From Clostridia bacterium (GTDB lineage: Bacteria; Bacillota; Clostridia; Oscillospirales; CAG-272): 34,584 bases of DNA. Both the position numbers and the translations under genes were made by a program. The number at the start of each line of letters is the position of its first letter. Positions within the stretch are counted from its first letter, which is position 1. The stretch is taken from positions 1 through 34,584 of the forward strand of contig JAGALS010000077.1 of NCBI GenBank assembly GCA_017625065.1, given 5' to 3'. A model generated the notes under the pieces. It saw only the letters and a list, made by a program, of their open reading frames with translations, searched no databases and was not told the origin of the DNA. Below are positions 18,017-26,702 of this stretch, piece after piece.

Positions 18017-19174
18017 ATGAAGCACGTCGGCATCATTTGTGAATATAACCCGTTTCACGGCGGGCACGCGCATCTGCTGCGCGAGGTCCGCGAAGCGCAG
18101 ACCGTGATCTGCCTGATGAGCGGCAATTTTACACAACGGGGCGAGGCGGCGGTCCTGCCGCCGAGAGCGCGAGCCACGATGGCGGTGGCGGCGGGCGCCG
18201 ATCTTGTGCTGGAGCTGCCCTTTCCCTATGCCGCGGGCTCGGCGCGCTACTTTGCGACAGCAGGTGTGCGCGCGCTGCAGGCGCTTGGCGCGGACAGCCT
18301 TGCCTTTGGCAGCGAGAGCGCCGACCTTGATGCCTTGCTTGCCGCCGCAAGGCGCACTACGGAGCAGGTTTTTGACGAAAAGGTGGCAAACGGTATGAGA
18401 AATCGCGGTAGCGCGGCGCTTTATTTTGACGCGCTTGGCGATGAGCGTGTGCCGCCGAACGACATTCTTGCCACCGAATACGTCAGAGCCATTCTTGAGG
18501 GTGGAGAGAACATAGCGCCCCACCCGATCCTGCGCGTTGGCGCGGGCTATCACGATCTGGATACGAAGGATATTTACCCCTCGGCGACCGCCTTGCGTGC
18601 GGCGCTTCGGGAAGGGAAGGACATCACCGCGCTTTTGCCCCCGACGGTGCGTGAGATCTGGCAAGATGAAGTAAAACGGTGGGGTATTGCCGAGACCGAG
18701 CGCCTCGGCGCACCGATGCTGGCGCGCCTGCGCGCGATGGATGCGACAGAAAAGCCCGAAACCGAGATCGCCGATTGCGGCGGGGGGCTGATGGAGCGCT
18801 TGATCCGTGCTGCCGCGGATGCCACCGACTATCAAAGCCTGTGCCGCGCCGGCGCGACCAAGAAATATACGGACGGGCGTATCCGCCGTGCGCTGCTGTA
18901 TCTGATGGCGGGTGTCACGCGCGAGGATCTCCTCGCGCCCCCTGCCTATCTGCGCTTGCTTGCCGCTAATGAAAAGGGTCGCGAATTTCTCTCGGAAACG
19001 CGAAAAACGCGTACCGTTCCCGTGGTAACCAAGCCTTGCGACATCGCAGAGCTTGGCGAGCGCGCCGCACGTGCGCGCCGTCTTGCGGCGATCTCGGATG
19101 GGCTTTACGCGCTCTGCTTGCCAAAGGCGATTACTCCTGCGGTGCTTGCGACCGAGCCGCCGTTTATGGCGTAA
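18017..19174 (+). CDS. tmcAL: tRNA(Met) cytidine acetate ligase (YlbM family)
   Basis: The 385-aa protein matches TmcAL, which makes N4-acetylcytidine at the wobble position of elongator tRNA(Met) from acetate and ATP. The nucleotidyltransferase start (GIICEYNPFHGGHAHL) contains the HxGH motif at residues 14-17. MSGNFTQRGEAAV and PSATALRAALREG are further family hallmarks, and the C-terminal helical domain binds tRNA. The length is slightly below the roughly 415 of Bacillus subtilis. The ribosome site GAAAAGGGG lies before the ATG. It faces gpmI, with overlapping promoters. The assignment is firm from motif order. Confidence 0.92.
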   Translation: MKHVGIICEYNPFHGGHAHLLREVREAQTVICLMSGNFTQRGEAAVLPPRARATMAVAAGADLVLELPFPYAAGSARYFATAGVRALQALGADSLAFGSESADLDALLAAARRTTEQVFDEKVANGMRNRGSAALYFDALGDERVPPNDILATEYVRAILEGGENIAPHPILRVGAGYHDLDTKDIYPSATALRAALREGKDITALLPPTVREIWQDEVKRWGIAETERLGAPMLARLRAMDATEKPETEIADCGGGLMERLIRAAADATDYQSLCRAGATKKYTDGRIRRALLYLMAGVTREDLLAPPAYLRLLAANEKGREFLSETRKTRTVPVVTKPCDIAELGERAARARRLAAISDGLYALCLPKAITPAVLATEPPFMA

Positions 19175-19207
19175 ATTCGGTTCGGTTGAAAGTTCGCGCG
19201 AAAGGCA

Positions 19208-19236
19208 TTGACTTTTTGTGCCTCACGTGTTATACT
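19208..19236 (+). promoter_or_regulatory. Promoter of the 102-aa protein gene
   Basis: TTGACT and TATACT spaced by 17 bp lie 33 bp before the start codon, a strong near-consensus pair. Confidence 0.75.
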
Positions 19237-19268
19237 ATATAAGATGATTTTGAAATGGAGGCGATACC

Positions 19269-19577
19269 ATGGCTGAAGATAAAAAAAAGGTTGAGGGCGA
19301 ATATCTGACCTATCAGGGCAAGCCCCTTGTGCGTGAAGGCAACACGATCATTTACGGTGATCTGAACCACGACCCCTGTGTGCTGGTTCTGGAGATCATG
19401 GCGTATAAAGAAGAAGGCGGCGAGCAGGTTCCCGCAAAGGTGATCATCGATATTGTGGATTCCAAGGATCCCAACAAAATTCTGCAGCACGGTCAAAAGG
19501 AAAGCCTGCACGATGCGTTCTCTTTGGGGTTGACTTGGCTCGACCTGAAATTAAAGAAGAGCGAAATGCAAGAATAA
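19269..19577 (+). CDS. Small conserved-looking cytoplasmic protein of unknown function
   Basis: The 102-aa protein has no signal peptide or membrane segment. Its layout is a charged N-terminus (MAEDKKKVEG), a run of predicted beta strands (YLTYQGKPLVREGNTIIYGD, then VLVLEIMAYKE and AKVIIDIVD) and an amphipathic C-terminal helix with HDAFSLGLTWLDLKL. TGGAGGCGATACC gives a good ribosome site. It has its own strong promoter and terminator, so it is probably well expressed as a single gene. I do not recognise the family with certainty; proteins of this size and pattern occur in many Clostridia genomes, but I cannot name a role. Confidence 0.85.
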   Translation: MAEDKKKVEGEYLTYQGKPLVREGNTIIYGDLNHDPCVLVLEIMAYKEEGGEQVPAKVIIDIVDSKDPNKILQHGQKESLHDAFSLGLTWLDLKLKKSEMQE

Positions 19578-19616
19578 GGGCTGAACCGTTTGGCGCAAAA
19601 AACACAAAACGATACG

Positions 19617-19653
19617 AAAAAACCGAGATGTCATCTGACATCTCGGTTTTTGT
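19617..19653 (+). terminator. Terminator of the 102-aa protein gene
   Basis: AAAAACCGAGATGTCA pairs perfectly with TGACATCTCGGTTTTT around TC, giving a U-rich tail 40 bp after the stop; with A-runs on the other side it could work both ways. Confidence 0.88.
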
Positions 19654-19660
19654 GTAGTTC

Positions 19661-19811
19661 GAGGCTCCCTCCGGGAGGGAGCTGTCACGAAGTGACTGAA
19701 GGAGCACGCGCAACAATGGAATTTTGCTTGAATACGACGAGCGAAAAATTCAAAGTGCCGTTGGCTCCTTCCGTCGCGCTTCGCGCGACATCTCCCTCAC
19801 GGAGGGAGGCT
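19661..19811. repeat. Imperfect palindromic (MITE-like) intergenic repeat, copy C
   Basis: The 151-bp element begins GAGGCTCCCTCCGGGAGGGAG and ends CTCCCTCACGGAGGGAGGCT. Matching inner pairs are GTCACGAAGTGAC, CTGAAGGAG/CTCCTTC and, near the centre, GCAACAATGG against CCGTTG with TTGAAT/ATTCAA. It lies between the convergent 102-aa gene and potD and may end transcription of the pot operon. Confidence 0.72.
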
Positions 19812-19834
19812 GGATGATTGGATTTCTGTAATGA

Positions 19835-21079
19835 TCACTCGCTCCAAAGTCCGTCCACAAAGCGACGGCGACGGCGGTTTCTTACATAGAAGAACACGCC
19901 CGCCCCGACTCCGCCGCAGACGATCACAAGCGCCATCACGATGATCGAGGTGCTGACCGAGCTTTCGATCTTCAGATCCTCCCAAAGCTCGTTGAGCAGC
20001 ATCAGCTGATCGTTTGGCAGATTTTCATAGAATTGCAGCTCAAGCTCGTCGGTGCCGTAAAGGATTTCCATCGCATCGGGGTGGATCTCCTCCATCGCGG
20101 CTCTGTAATCGGCATTTTGCGTTACCAGCTTGTTGGGCGAAGCGTAGCAGATATACTCGGCATTGGCGATCGCCGCCTCCTCGCTAAGCATAAAATCGAT
20201 ATACCGTTCCGCGATTTCGGGGTTTTGAGAGCTTGCGGGGATGCACATCGCGTCCACGAAAACGTTGGTGCCTTCCTTCGGATAGAAGAAGGCAAGATCC
20301 TCGTTATCCTCATACATCGTGAAGAAATCGCCCGCATAGTAGGGCGCGATGGCGGCAGAGCCGTTTTCCATCTTGTTGTAGATCTCGTCCATCACGTAGC
20401 CCTGCACGATCGGTTTTTGCGTCATCAGCAGCGCCAGCGCCTCGCGCCACTCGGCTTCGCTTTTGGTGTTCACGTCATATCCGAGCTTGAACAGCGCCGT
20501 GGCAAACGCGTCGCGGGAGTTGTTGAATTGCAGAATGTTGCCCTCGTATTTTTCGTTCCACATGATATCCCAGGAGCCAAGGTCAGCCTCATCCACCATC
20601 GTGGTGTTATAGATGATGCCCACCGTGCCGTAGGTGTAGGGAACCGAATAGGCGTTTTCGGGGTCGTAAAAGGGAGCCTCGCTGCCAAACAGCATCTCCA
20701 TATCGATGTATTGCAGATTGGGGATGTTGTCCTTGTTGAGCTTGCGTAGCATACCCTCCTCGATCATACGCGCGATCATATATTCGGAGGGCACCACGAT
20801 GTCGTAGCTCGAAGCGCCGCTGCTCATTTTCGCGTACATATCCTCGTTGGAGGAGAAGGTGGAATAATTGACCTCGACCTTGACGCCGAATTCTTCTTCA
20901 TACCATTCCTCAAAGGCGGCGTTCACGTCAAGTGAGCCCTCCGAGCCGTCGGAGATATATTCGCCCCAGTTGTAAACATAAAGCGTGACCGTATCGCCAC
21001 TTTTCTTACAGGAAGCAAGGAAAGGCAGGCAAAGTGCGAGTAGGGAAAGCGCCAAAAGAATAGTTATAAAACGCTTCAT
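19835..21079 (-). CDS. potD: Spermidine/putrescine-binding lipoprotein with extra C-terminal membrane anchor
   Basis: The 414-aa protein is the substrate-binding part of a polyamine ABC importer. It has a lipoprotein signal with lipobox LASC (Cys24), then the PotD fold starting at LYVYNWGEYI, with SSYDIVVPSEYMIARM and PYTYGTVGIIYN as family motifs. Unusually, residues 378-399 form a transmembrane helix followed by RNRRRRR, so the protein would be tied to the membrane at both ends. Typical PotD proteins are about 350 aa and lack this tail. It overlaps potC by 4 bp and is the last gene of potABCD. The exact polyamine preference cannot be read from the sequence. Confidence 0.93.
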   Translation of the reverse strand: MKRFITILLALSLLALCLPFLASCKKSGDTVTLYVYNWGEYISDGSEGSLDVNAAFEEWYEEEFGVKVEVNYSTFSSNEDMYAKMSSGASSYDIVVPSEYMIARMIEEGMLRKLNKDNIPNLQYIDMEMLFGSEAPFYDPENAYSVPYTYGTVGIIYNTTMVDEADLGSWDIMWNEKYEGNILQFNNSRDAFATALFKLGYDVNTKSEAEWREALALLMTQKPIVQGYVMDEIYNKMENGSAAIAPYYAGDFFTMYEDNEDLAFFYPKEGTNVFVDAMCIPASSQNPEIAERYIDFMLSEEAAIANAEYICYASPNKLVTQNADYRAAMEEIHPDAMEILYGTDELELQFYENLPNDQLMLLNELWEDLKIESSVSTSIIVMALVIVCGGVGAGVFFYVRNRRRRRFVDGLWSE

Positions 21080-21891
21080 TTGGTTGCCTCCTTCCGCCGC
21101 TTGCTACGATCACCGATGCCACCCGCGAAGTTCACAAGCAGCAAAAGTGCCAGAATGGTCACGATGATCAAGGTGCACAGCGCGTACATACTGTACTTGA
21201 CGTTGTGCGCGGTCTGGTTGTAGATGTAAAGGGGCAGGGTCTGAAAATCGGGGGAGCTGACGAAGTGGCTGATGACGAAGTCGTCAAGCGAGAGGGTGAA
21301 GCCCATGATAAAGCCCGAGATCACGCCGGGCAGTACGTGGGGCAGCTCCACCTTGAAAAAGGCGCCCGCAGGGGTACAGCCAAGGTCCATCGCCGCCTCG
21401 CGCAGCGAGGGGTCGAACTGACGGAATTTCGGCAGCACCGACAGGATCACGTAAGGCAGGCTGAAGGTGGTGTGCGCGATCAGCATCGTCCAGCGGCCAA
21501 GAATGTCGGAGATCCCCAAGATCCCGGCGACCGCGACGAACAGCAGCATCATCGAAACGCCCGTCACGATATCGGGGTTCATCATCGGGATGTTGGTCAC
21601 GGAGTTGACCGTGCCCTTCAGATATTGATTGCGCATACGGTCAAGCCCGAGCGCTGCGAACGTGCCGATCAGGGTGGCAAGCGCCGCCGAGCTGACGGCA
21701 AGAAAGAGTGAGTTTTTGAGCGATTGCAGCGCGACGCTGTCGCGGAAGAGCTCGCCGTACCAACGGAAGGAAAAGCCCGTATACGAGGACAGCGACCCGC
21801 CCTCGTTGAAGGAAAAGATCACCAGAACAAGGATCGGTGCGTACAAAAGGGCGAAGATCACCCACATATAAACACGGGAAAGCGTTTTCAT
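21076..21891 (-). CDS. potC: Polyamine ABC transporter permease
   Basis: The 271-aa inner-membrane permease has about six transmembrane helices and the cytoplasmic EAA coupling loop (DPSLREAAMDLGCTPAGAFF) that docks on PotA. The family features VYMWVIFALLYAPILVLVIFSFN at the N-terminus and the SLDDFVISHFVS segment are typical of PotC. Its ATG overlaps the stop of potB and its own stop overlaps the potD start, each by 4 bp, so translation is coupled through the operon. Length is normal for the family. Confidence 0.94.
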   Translation of the reverse strand: MKTLSRVYMWVIFALLYAPILVLVIFSFNEGGSLSSYTGFSFRWYGELFRDSVALQSLKNSLFLAVSSAALATLIGTFAALGLDRMRNQYLKGTVNSVTNIPMMNPDIVTGVSMMLLFVAVAGILGISDILGRWTMLIAHTTFSLPYVILSVLPKFRQFDPSLREAAMDLGCTPAGAFFKVELPHVLPGVISGFIMGFTLSLDDFVISHFVSSPDFQTLPLYIYNQTAHNVKYSMYALCTLIIVTILALLLLVNFAGGIGDRSKRRKEATK

Positions 21892-22712
21892 ACGATCATC
21901 TCTCCTTTCTCATCGGAGAAGCGGTTCATCACCGCGACCGAGATCAGGATCAGGATCATCATCACAAGCGAGATCGCCGCGCCCACGTGGTAAGTCGAGG
22001 GGTATTTGAACTGTCGCTCGATGGTATCGCCGATCAGGTCAAAGTTACCGCCACCGAGCTTCTGGGAAATGTAGAAGGTCGAGATCGAGGGAACGAACAC
22101 CATCGTCACACCCGAAATGATACCGGGCACCGTCAACGGCAGTACCACACGCAGCATGGTCTGCAAGGGGGTGCAGCCAAGGTCTGCCGCCGCCTCCAGG
22201 TAGCGGTTGTCCAGCTTTTGCATCGAGGTGTAGATCGGCAGCACCATATAGGGCAGAAAGTCGTAGATCATACCAAGGATCACGGCGCCGCCCGTGCCGA
22301 CCATAGCGATGGGGTCAAAGCCAAGCTTTCCAAGCAGGGAATTCACCAGACCGCCGTTGTCGAGCAAGGTCATCAGCGAATAGGTGCGGATGAGCAGGCT
22401 GATCCACATCGGCAGCATCAAAAGCACCGTCAGCAGCTTTTGTGTTGAGGGCTTTGCTCTTGACATAAAAAACGCAAGAGGGTAGCCGATCAGCAAGCAG
22501 AAGAAGGTCGCCACCAGCGAAAAGCAGATCGACACAAGAAAGATGTGAGAATAAGAGGAAAGCAGCTGGATGTTGGAAAAGGTGAAGCCGCCGCCAACGT
22601 CGGTGAAGGCAAAGTACGCCACGAACAGAAGCGGCGCCACGATGAACATCACCACCCACACCATATGCGGTACGGCGGCAGCGCGCTCAAGAAAGGATAG
22701 CTTCTTCTTCAT
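21888..22712 (-). CDS. potB: Polyamine ABC transporter permease
   Basis: The 274-aa permease forms the channel with PotC. It has about six transmembrane helices and the EAA loop NRYLEAAADLGCTPLQTML facing the ATPase. The N-terminal MVWVVMFIVAPLLFVAYFAF segment and PMWISLLIRTYSLMTLL are characteristic of PotB. The start lies 26 bp inside the end of potA, so its ribosome site is within the potA coding sequence. A 4-bp overlap links it to potC. Confidence 0.94.
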   Translation of the reverse strand: MKKKLSFLERAAAVPHMVWVVMFIVAPLLFVAYFAFTDVGGGFTFSNIQLLSSYSHIFLVSICFSLVATFFCLLIGYPLAFFMSRAKPSTQKLLTVLLMLPMWISLLIRTYSLMTLLDNGGLVNSLLGKLGFDPIAMVGTGGAVILGMIYDFLPYMVLPIYTSMQKLDNRYLEAAADLGCTPLQTMLRVVLPLTVPGIISGVTMVFVPSISTFYISQKLGGGNFDLIGDTIERQFKYPSTYHVGAAISLVMMILILISVAVMNRFSDEKGEMIV

Positions 22713-23832
22713 TTTCGCTTACCTCCGCATCGGGGTCAGAGAGATGATCCATCTCGTCCGAGAAGGTGGAATAGTCACCGAACTTGCCCGAATATTCGGA
22801 TTTTTTCATCACGTGAATGGCATCGGGCTCGATATAAAGACCGATCTTTTCGTCGGGAGCAACGTAATCCGAGGTCTCGATCATCCACTTGAAGCCCTTG
22901 ACATCCACGATGATCTCATAGTAATCGCCCTTGAAGGTCACGCCCGAAACCACGCCCGACAGCATGCCCTTTTCCACGGGCACAACGTCCACGTCCTCGG
23001 GGCGGATGACGATATCCACAGCCTCGTTTTTCGCAAAGCCGCCGTCCACGCAGTCGAAGGTATGGCCCGCAAAGCGCGCCTTGTTATCCTCGGGCATCAC
23101 GCCGTCGATGATGTTCGATTCGCCAATGAAGTCGGCGACGAAGGCGTTGACGGGCTCGTTGTAAATATCGGTGGGTGTGCCGATCTGCTGAATGCGGCCG
23201 TTCGCCATGACCACCACGGTGTCGGACATCGAAAGCGCCTCCTCCTGATCGTGCGTGACGTAGATGAAGGTGATGCCCGTCTCGCGCTGGATGCGCTTGA
23301 GCTCGTTTTGCATATCCTTGCGCAGCTTGAGGTCAAGCGCGCCGAGGGGCTCGTCCAAAAGCAGCACGCGCGGACGGTTGATCAGCGCGCGCGCAATGGC
23401 AACGCGCTGCTGCTGACCGCCCGAAAGGGTCGCGGGGCGGCGGGCCTCAAAGCCGCGCAGTCCCGTCATTTCCAGCATTTCGCGAACGCGCACTTGAATT
23501 TCGTCCTCCTTCAGCTTTTGCACGCGCAGGCCGAAGGCGACGTTGTCGTAAACGTTCAGATGAGGGAAAAGAGCATAGCGCTGAAACACGGTGTTGACCT
23601 GGCGCTGGTGCGCGGGGAGCTCGTTGATGCGCTCGCCGTCAAAAAAGACGTCACCCGTGTCGGCATTTTCAAAGCCGCCGATGATACGCAGTGTTGTGGT
23701 CTTGCCGCAGCCCGAGGGGCCGAGCAACGTCACAAATTCCTTGTCGTGAATGTCAAGGTCGATGCCGCAAAGCACACGCTCGCCATCGAAGGATTTTTCA
23801 ATTGATCTGAGTTTGATCAAGGTGTTATTCAT
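22687..23832 (-). CDS. potA: Polyamine ABC transporter ATP-binding protein
   Basis: The 381-aa ATPase powers polyamine import. It shows Walker A GPSGCGKT (residues 38-45), the ABC signature LSGGQQQ (136-142), Walker B VLLLDE (156-161) and the switch histidine in YVTHDQEEAL. The C-terminal 130 residues are the TOBE regulatory region, ending in an acidic tail (DAEVSENEEEA). I place the start at the ATG complementary to 23830-23832, 11 bases from AAAGGAG; a TTG three codons upstream is too close to that site. It is the first gene of potABCD and is preceded by a promoter and a GC-rich leader hairpin. Confidence 0.94.
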   Translation of the reverse strand: MNNTLIKLRSIEKSFDGERVLCGIDLDIHDKEFVTLLGPSGCGKTTTLRIIGGFENADTGDVFFDGERINELPAHQRQVNTVFQRYALFPHLNVYDNVAFGLRVQKLKEDEIQVRVREMLEMTGLRGFEARRPATLSGGQQQRVAIARALINRPRVLLLDEPLGALDLKLRKDMQNELKRIQRETGITFIYVTHDQEEALSMSDTVVVMANGRIQQIGTPTDIYNEPVNAFVADFIGESNIIDGVMPEDNKARFAGHTFDCVDGGFAKNEAVDIVIRPEDVDVVPVEKGMLSGVVSGVTFKGDYYEIIVDVKGFKWMIETSDYVAPDEKIGLYIEPDAIHVMKKSEYSGKFGDYSTFSDEMDHLSDPDAEVSENEEEAILS

Positions 23833-23912
23833 TCCACGCAAATCTCCTTTTAAATAAAAAGATAATGCGCAAAGGGGACGAAATCACGTCCCCCTTCAGC
23901 GTTTATAGCGCT

Positions 23913-23941
23913 ATTGTAACAGAAAGCGCGTAAAAATGCAA
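23913..23941 (-). promoter_or_regulatory. Promoter of the potABCD operon
   Basis: TTGCAT and TACAAT spaced by 17 bp read leftward. The roughly 75-nt leader contains GGGGGACG/CGTCCCC, a stem that could attenuate transcription, although no clear U-run follows it. Confidence 0.6.
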
Positions 23942-24053
23942 TAGGTTTTTCAAAAAAAACCCGAATAAACCGCATTTTTCCGCAAAAAATCGTAAAATGT
24001 TGGATTTTTGATGGGTTTTTAGCAAAAAAACTCTGCTTTTCTTCCATATCCTC

Positions 24054-24674
24054 TCAAATCCTCTCAAATCCTCGCTTTTTTCTGCGGCTTCTCTTTGTGC
24101 CCTTTGCGGGCGTGTCCAGCGAGAGGAAAAGCCTTGCGAAAAGCGAGGCGGAAAGCACCGCAAGCGTGGCATCCTCACCGTAGCGCAACAGCAGGCACGC
24201 GGCAAGCGCAAAAAGGAAGAGAAGGGATAGATAAGAGCTTGCAAACAGCACACGCCGCGCGATGCCCTCGCCCAATCGACAGGCACACAAGGAAAACAGC
24301 ACGCGACCGCCGTCAAACTCCTCAATGGGTAGGAGATTGAACAGCGCAAAGGAAAGGGTTGCGGTGCGAAGCGCAACAAAAAAGGGGAGACGTGTGCCAA
24401 AAAACGGCACCGCCAGCAGAATCGAGCAAAGCGGCCCCGCCGCCGCAAGCAGCGCCTCGGCGCGATAGGACGGAATGGCGTTTGCGGGGTAAAGCTTGGC
24501 GCCCATTAAGTCAAGCTCCAACAGCCGCAACGGGATATGAAGCAAGCGCGCCGCAAGCAGATGCCCGCATTCGTGCAAGGCGGCGGCGAGCACCGATGCC
24601 GCAAAGACGGTGCTTTTATCAAAAGAAAGCACGGCGAGTAACAGCACCGCGCCGGGTGTGATCCGAATTTTCAT
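24054..24674 (-). CDS. Site-2-protease-type intramembrane metalloprotease (peptidase M50)
   Basis: The 206-aa membrane protein carries the zinc motif HECGH (residues 34-38) in its second hydrophobic helix and the distal metal-binding aspartate in FNLLPIEEFDGGR (Asp121). These define the SpoIVFB/M50 branch of proteases that cut within membranes. About five to six hydrophobic helices are present, with no PDZ or CBS domain. GGGGGAGG lies before the ATG. The C-terminus is strongly basic (TKRSRRKKRGF). A tandem copy of a GAGGATTT unit covers the stop codon, so the end may have been altered by slippage. It is divergent from the metallo-beta-lactamase gene; its substrate is unknown. Confidence 0.87.
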   Translation of the reverse strand: MKIRITPGAVLLLAVLSFDKSTVFAASVLAAALHECGHLLAARLLHIPLRLLELDLMGAKLYPANAIPSYRAEALLAAAGPLCSILLAVPFFGTRLPFFVALRTATLSFALFNLLPIEEFDGGRVLFSLCACRLGEGIARRVLFASSYLSLLFLFALAACLLLRYGEDATLAVLSASLFARLFLSLDTPAKGTKRSRRKKRGFERI

Positions 24675-24749
24675 TTTGCACCTCCCCCAAAAATGGTATG
24701 CGGCGGCAGGTCGTCCTTTTCACCGTCGGCAAAATTTTGTCATCCCCTC

Positions 24750-24777
24750 TTGCAATATTTTTCAAGTATGGTACAAT
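24750..24777 (+). promoter_or_regulatory. Promoter of the metallo-beta-lactamase lipoprotein and gluQ pair
   Basis: TTGCAA and TACAAT with 16-bp spacing lie about 20 bp before the GTG start, leaving a very short leader. Confidence 0.55.
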
Positions 24778-24795
24778 ATAAACGAGGTGAGTGAC

Positions 24796-25644
24796 GTGTC
24801 GAAACATATCATATGGCGGCTCTGCGCTGTTATGCTGGCGCTTTGCTGCGCGCTGTGCTTTGTCGGCTGTCGAAAAAGCGAAGCCGTGACGGGGCTTGCG
24901 GTCGAGGTGCTGGACGTGGGGCAAAGCGATTGTACCCTGCTTCGACAGGGCAATGCCGTATGGATGATCGATACGGGTACAACGACCGAGCGCGGCGCGG
25001 TGATCGGCGCGCTCTACGACCGCGGGATCGAGCGCATCGACTGCCTGGTGCTGACCCATCCGCACGAGGACCATATCGGCAATGCACGAATACTTCTTGA
25101 AAAATATGAGGTCGGCACCTTGATCGTGTCGCCCTATTCGACCGACGATCTGACCTACCGCCTAGTGCTGGAGACGGCAGAAAAGCAAGGTGTTACGTGC
25201 CGCGTGGCAAGCGCCGGGGAAACCTATACCATAGGCGACGCGACGGTCGAGATCCTGCTTGCCGATGAGAGCGCCGCGGAGCCAAACGATGCAAGTGTGA
25301 TCCTGCGCGTGGCGTATGGCAAGACCGCGTTTCTTTTTACGGGCGATGCCGAGCTGGATGGAGAAACGGCACTTTTGGCGACGGTCGCCGCCGAAAAGCT
25401 GGACTGCGATTTTCTCAAAGCGGGGCATCACGGCTCCGATACGTCCTCTTGCGAGGCGCTTTTGCAGGCAGTCACGCCGACACACGTGGCGATCTCCTGC
25501 GGCAAGAATAACGATTACGGCTTCCCCCATCAAGCGCTGTTAGAGCGCCTTGATGCCGTTGGCGCGACCTATCACCGTACCGATACGGAAGGCACGCTTT
25601 GCTATGTCAGCGACGGGGAAGAGATACACTTTATCAATGATTAA
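24796..25644 (+). CDS. ComEC/Rec2-like metallo-beta-lactamase-fold lipoprotein
   Basis: The 282-aa protein has a lipoprotein signal (residues 1-25, Cys25 in CFVGC) followed by a metallo-beta-lactamase domain of the ComEC C-terminal type. Visible motifs are VEVLDVGQSDC, DTG, the metal-binding HPHEDH at 88-93, LFTGDAE and GHHGSDTSS. Stand-alone secreted forms of this domain are common in Clostridia and are thought to be nucleases or phosphodiesterases; the ComEC channel part is absent. I take the GTG at 24796, spaced suitably from GAGGTG; the open frame upstream has no ribosome site. The gluQ gene follows after 15 bp. Confidence 0.87.
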   Translation: MSKHIIWRLCAVMLALCCALCFVGCRKSEAVTGLAVEVLDVGQSDCTLLRQGNAVWMIDTGTTTERGAVIGALYDRGIERIDCLVLTHPHEDHIGNARILLEKYEVGTLIVSPYSTDDLTYRLVLETAEKQGVTCRVASAGETYTIGDATVEILLADESAAEPNDASVILRVAYGKTAFLFTGDAELDGETALLATVAAEKLDCDFLKAGHHGSDTSSCEALLQAVTPTHVAISCGKNNDYGFPHQALLERLDAVGATYHRTDTEGTLCYVSDGEEIHFIND

Positions 25645-25659
25645 AAGGGAGTGAGCAAA

Positions 25660-26601
25660 ATGCCAAATAACGAGAAAACAATACCCGTTGTGGGGCGTTT
25701 TGCCCCTACGCCAAGTGGGAGATTGCACCTTGGCAACCTGATGTGCGCGATGCTGTCGTGGCTTTCGGCAAAGTCGACGGGCGGCAAGGTGCTGCTTCGC
25801 ATTGAGGATCTGGATGCCGCGCGCTGCCCCTTCATGGGGGAGAACACCAAATATATGCTGGACGACCTTGCTTGGCTTGGGCTGACCTTTGACGGCGAGG
25901 TGCTGTGGCAGTCGAAACGTACCGTAATTTATGATACGTATTTTGAAAAATTGAACAAAAAGGGGCTCATTTACCCCTGTTATTGCTCGCGCGCAGAGCT
26001 GCACGCCGCCACCGCGCCCCATCGCGCAGACGGCGCGCCGAAGTACGACCGCAAGTGCTTTTACCGTATGCAAGCGGGCGATCCACCGCCTGCAGGAAAG
26101 AAGCCTGCCTATCGGGTGCAGGTACCAAATGAGGTCTTTGCGTTTACCGATCGCTTGCAGGGCGTGTACCGTGAGAATTTGGCAGAGGATTGCTCGGATT
26201 TTGTGGTGCGGCGCTCGGATGGCGTGTATGCCTATCAGCTTGCCGTCGTGGTGGATGACGCGCTGTCGGGCGTTACGGAGATCGTGCGCGGAAACGACCT
26301 GCTGGATAGCACGCCACGGCAGATGTTTTTGCAGCGCGAGCTTGGGTTTTCTCACCCCGTTTACTACCATATTCCGCTGTTGACCGATGCCGAGGGGCGG
26401 CGACTCTCCAAGCGTGACGGCGACGGATGTATGGAGCGCGTGCGCGAGGTCTACCCCGACTCCGCCCCCGTGATCGGCGCATTGGCAGCGGCTCTCAATT
26501 TGATTCCCTCGCCCGAAAGTATGACCTTGGAGCAGCTGATACCGCTGTTTGATTGGAGCAAGATCCCGCGTGACGCGGTCAAGCTCCCCGACGGTTTTTG
26601 A
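25660..26601 (+). CDS. gluQ: Glutamyl-Q tRNA(Asp) synthetase
   Basis: The 313-aa protein is a shortened glutamyl-tRNA synthetase that activates glutamate and attaches it to queuosine 34 of tRNA(Asp). It has the HIGH-equivalent HLGN (residues 23-26, in FAPTPSGRLHLGN), the KMSK-equivalent RLSKR (248-252) and the zinc site Cys107-x-Cys109 with Tyr129 and Cys133, which marks GluQ. It lacks the anticodon-binding domain of GluRS, as expected. The start is the ATG eight bases after AGGGAG rather than the GTG three codons before. It is co-transcribed with the upstream lipoprotein gene. Confidence 0.92.
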   Translation: MPNNEKTIPVVGRFAPTPSGRLHLGNLMCAMLSWLSAKSTGGKVLLRIEDLDAARCPFMGENTKYMLDDLAWLGLTFDGEVLWQSKRTVIYDTYFEKLNKKGLIYPCYCSRAELHAATAPHRADGAPKYDRKCFYRMQAGDPPPAGKKPAYRVQVPNEVFAFTDRLQGVYRENLAEDCSDFVVRRSDGVYAYQLAVVVDDALSGVTEIVRGNDLLDSTPRQMFLQRELGFSHPVYYHIPLLTDAEGRRLSKRDGDGCMERVREVYPDSAPVIGALAAALNLIPSPESMTLEQLIPLFDWSKIPRDAVKLPDGF

Positions 26602-26650
26602 GCTGGGAAGCGTTCCAAAAAAACTTTTTTAAAAACTTTTCTAAAAGCTC

Positions 26651-26679
26651 TTGACATTTGCCGTTGTAACGAGTATAAT
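26651..26679 (+). promoter_or_regulatory. Consensus promoter of the repeat array and tRNA-Leu
   Basis: TTGACA and TATAAT, both perfect, are spaced by 17 bp. Transcription would start near 26686, so the three 46-bp repeats form the 5' leader of the tRNA precursor. Confidence 0.9.
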
Positions 26680-26702
26680 GTTAACGTTGTCAAATGCAAC
26701 AC

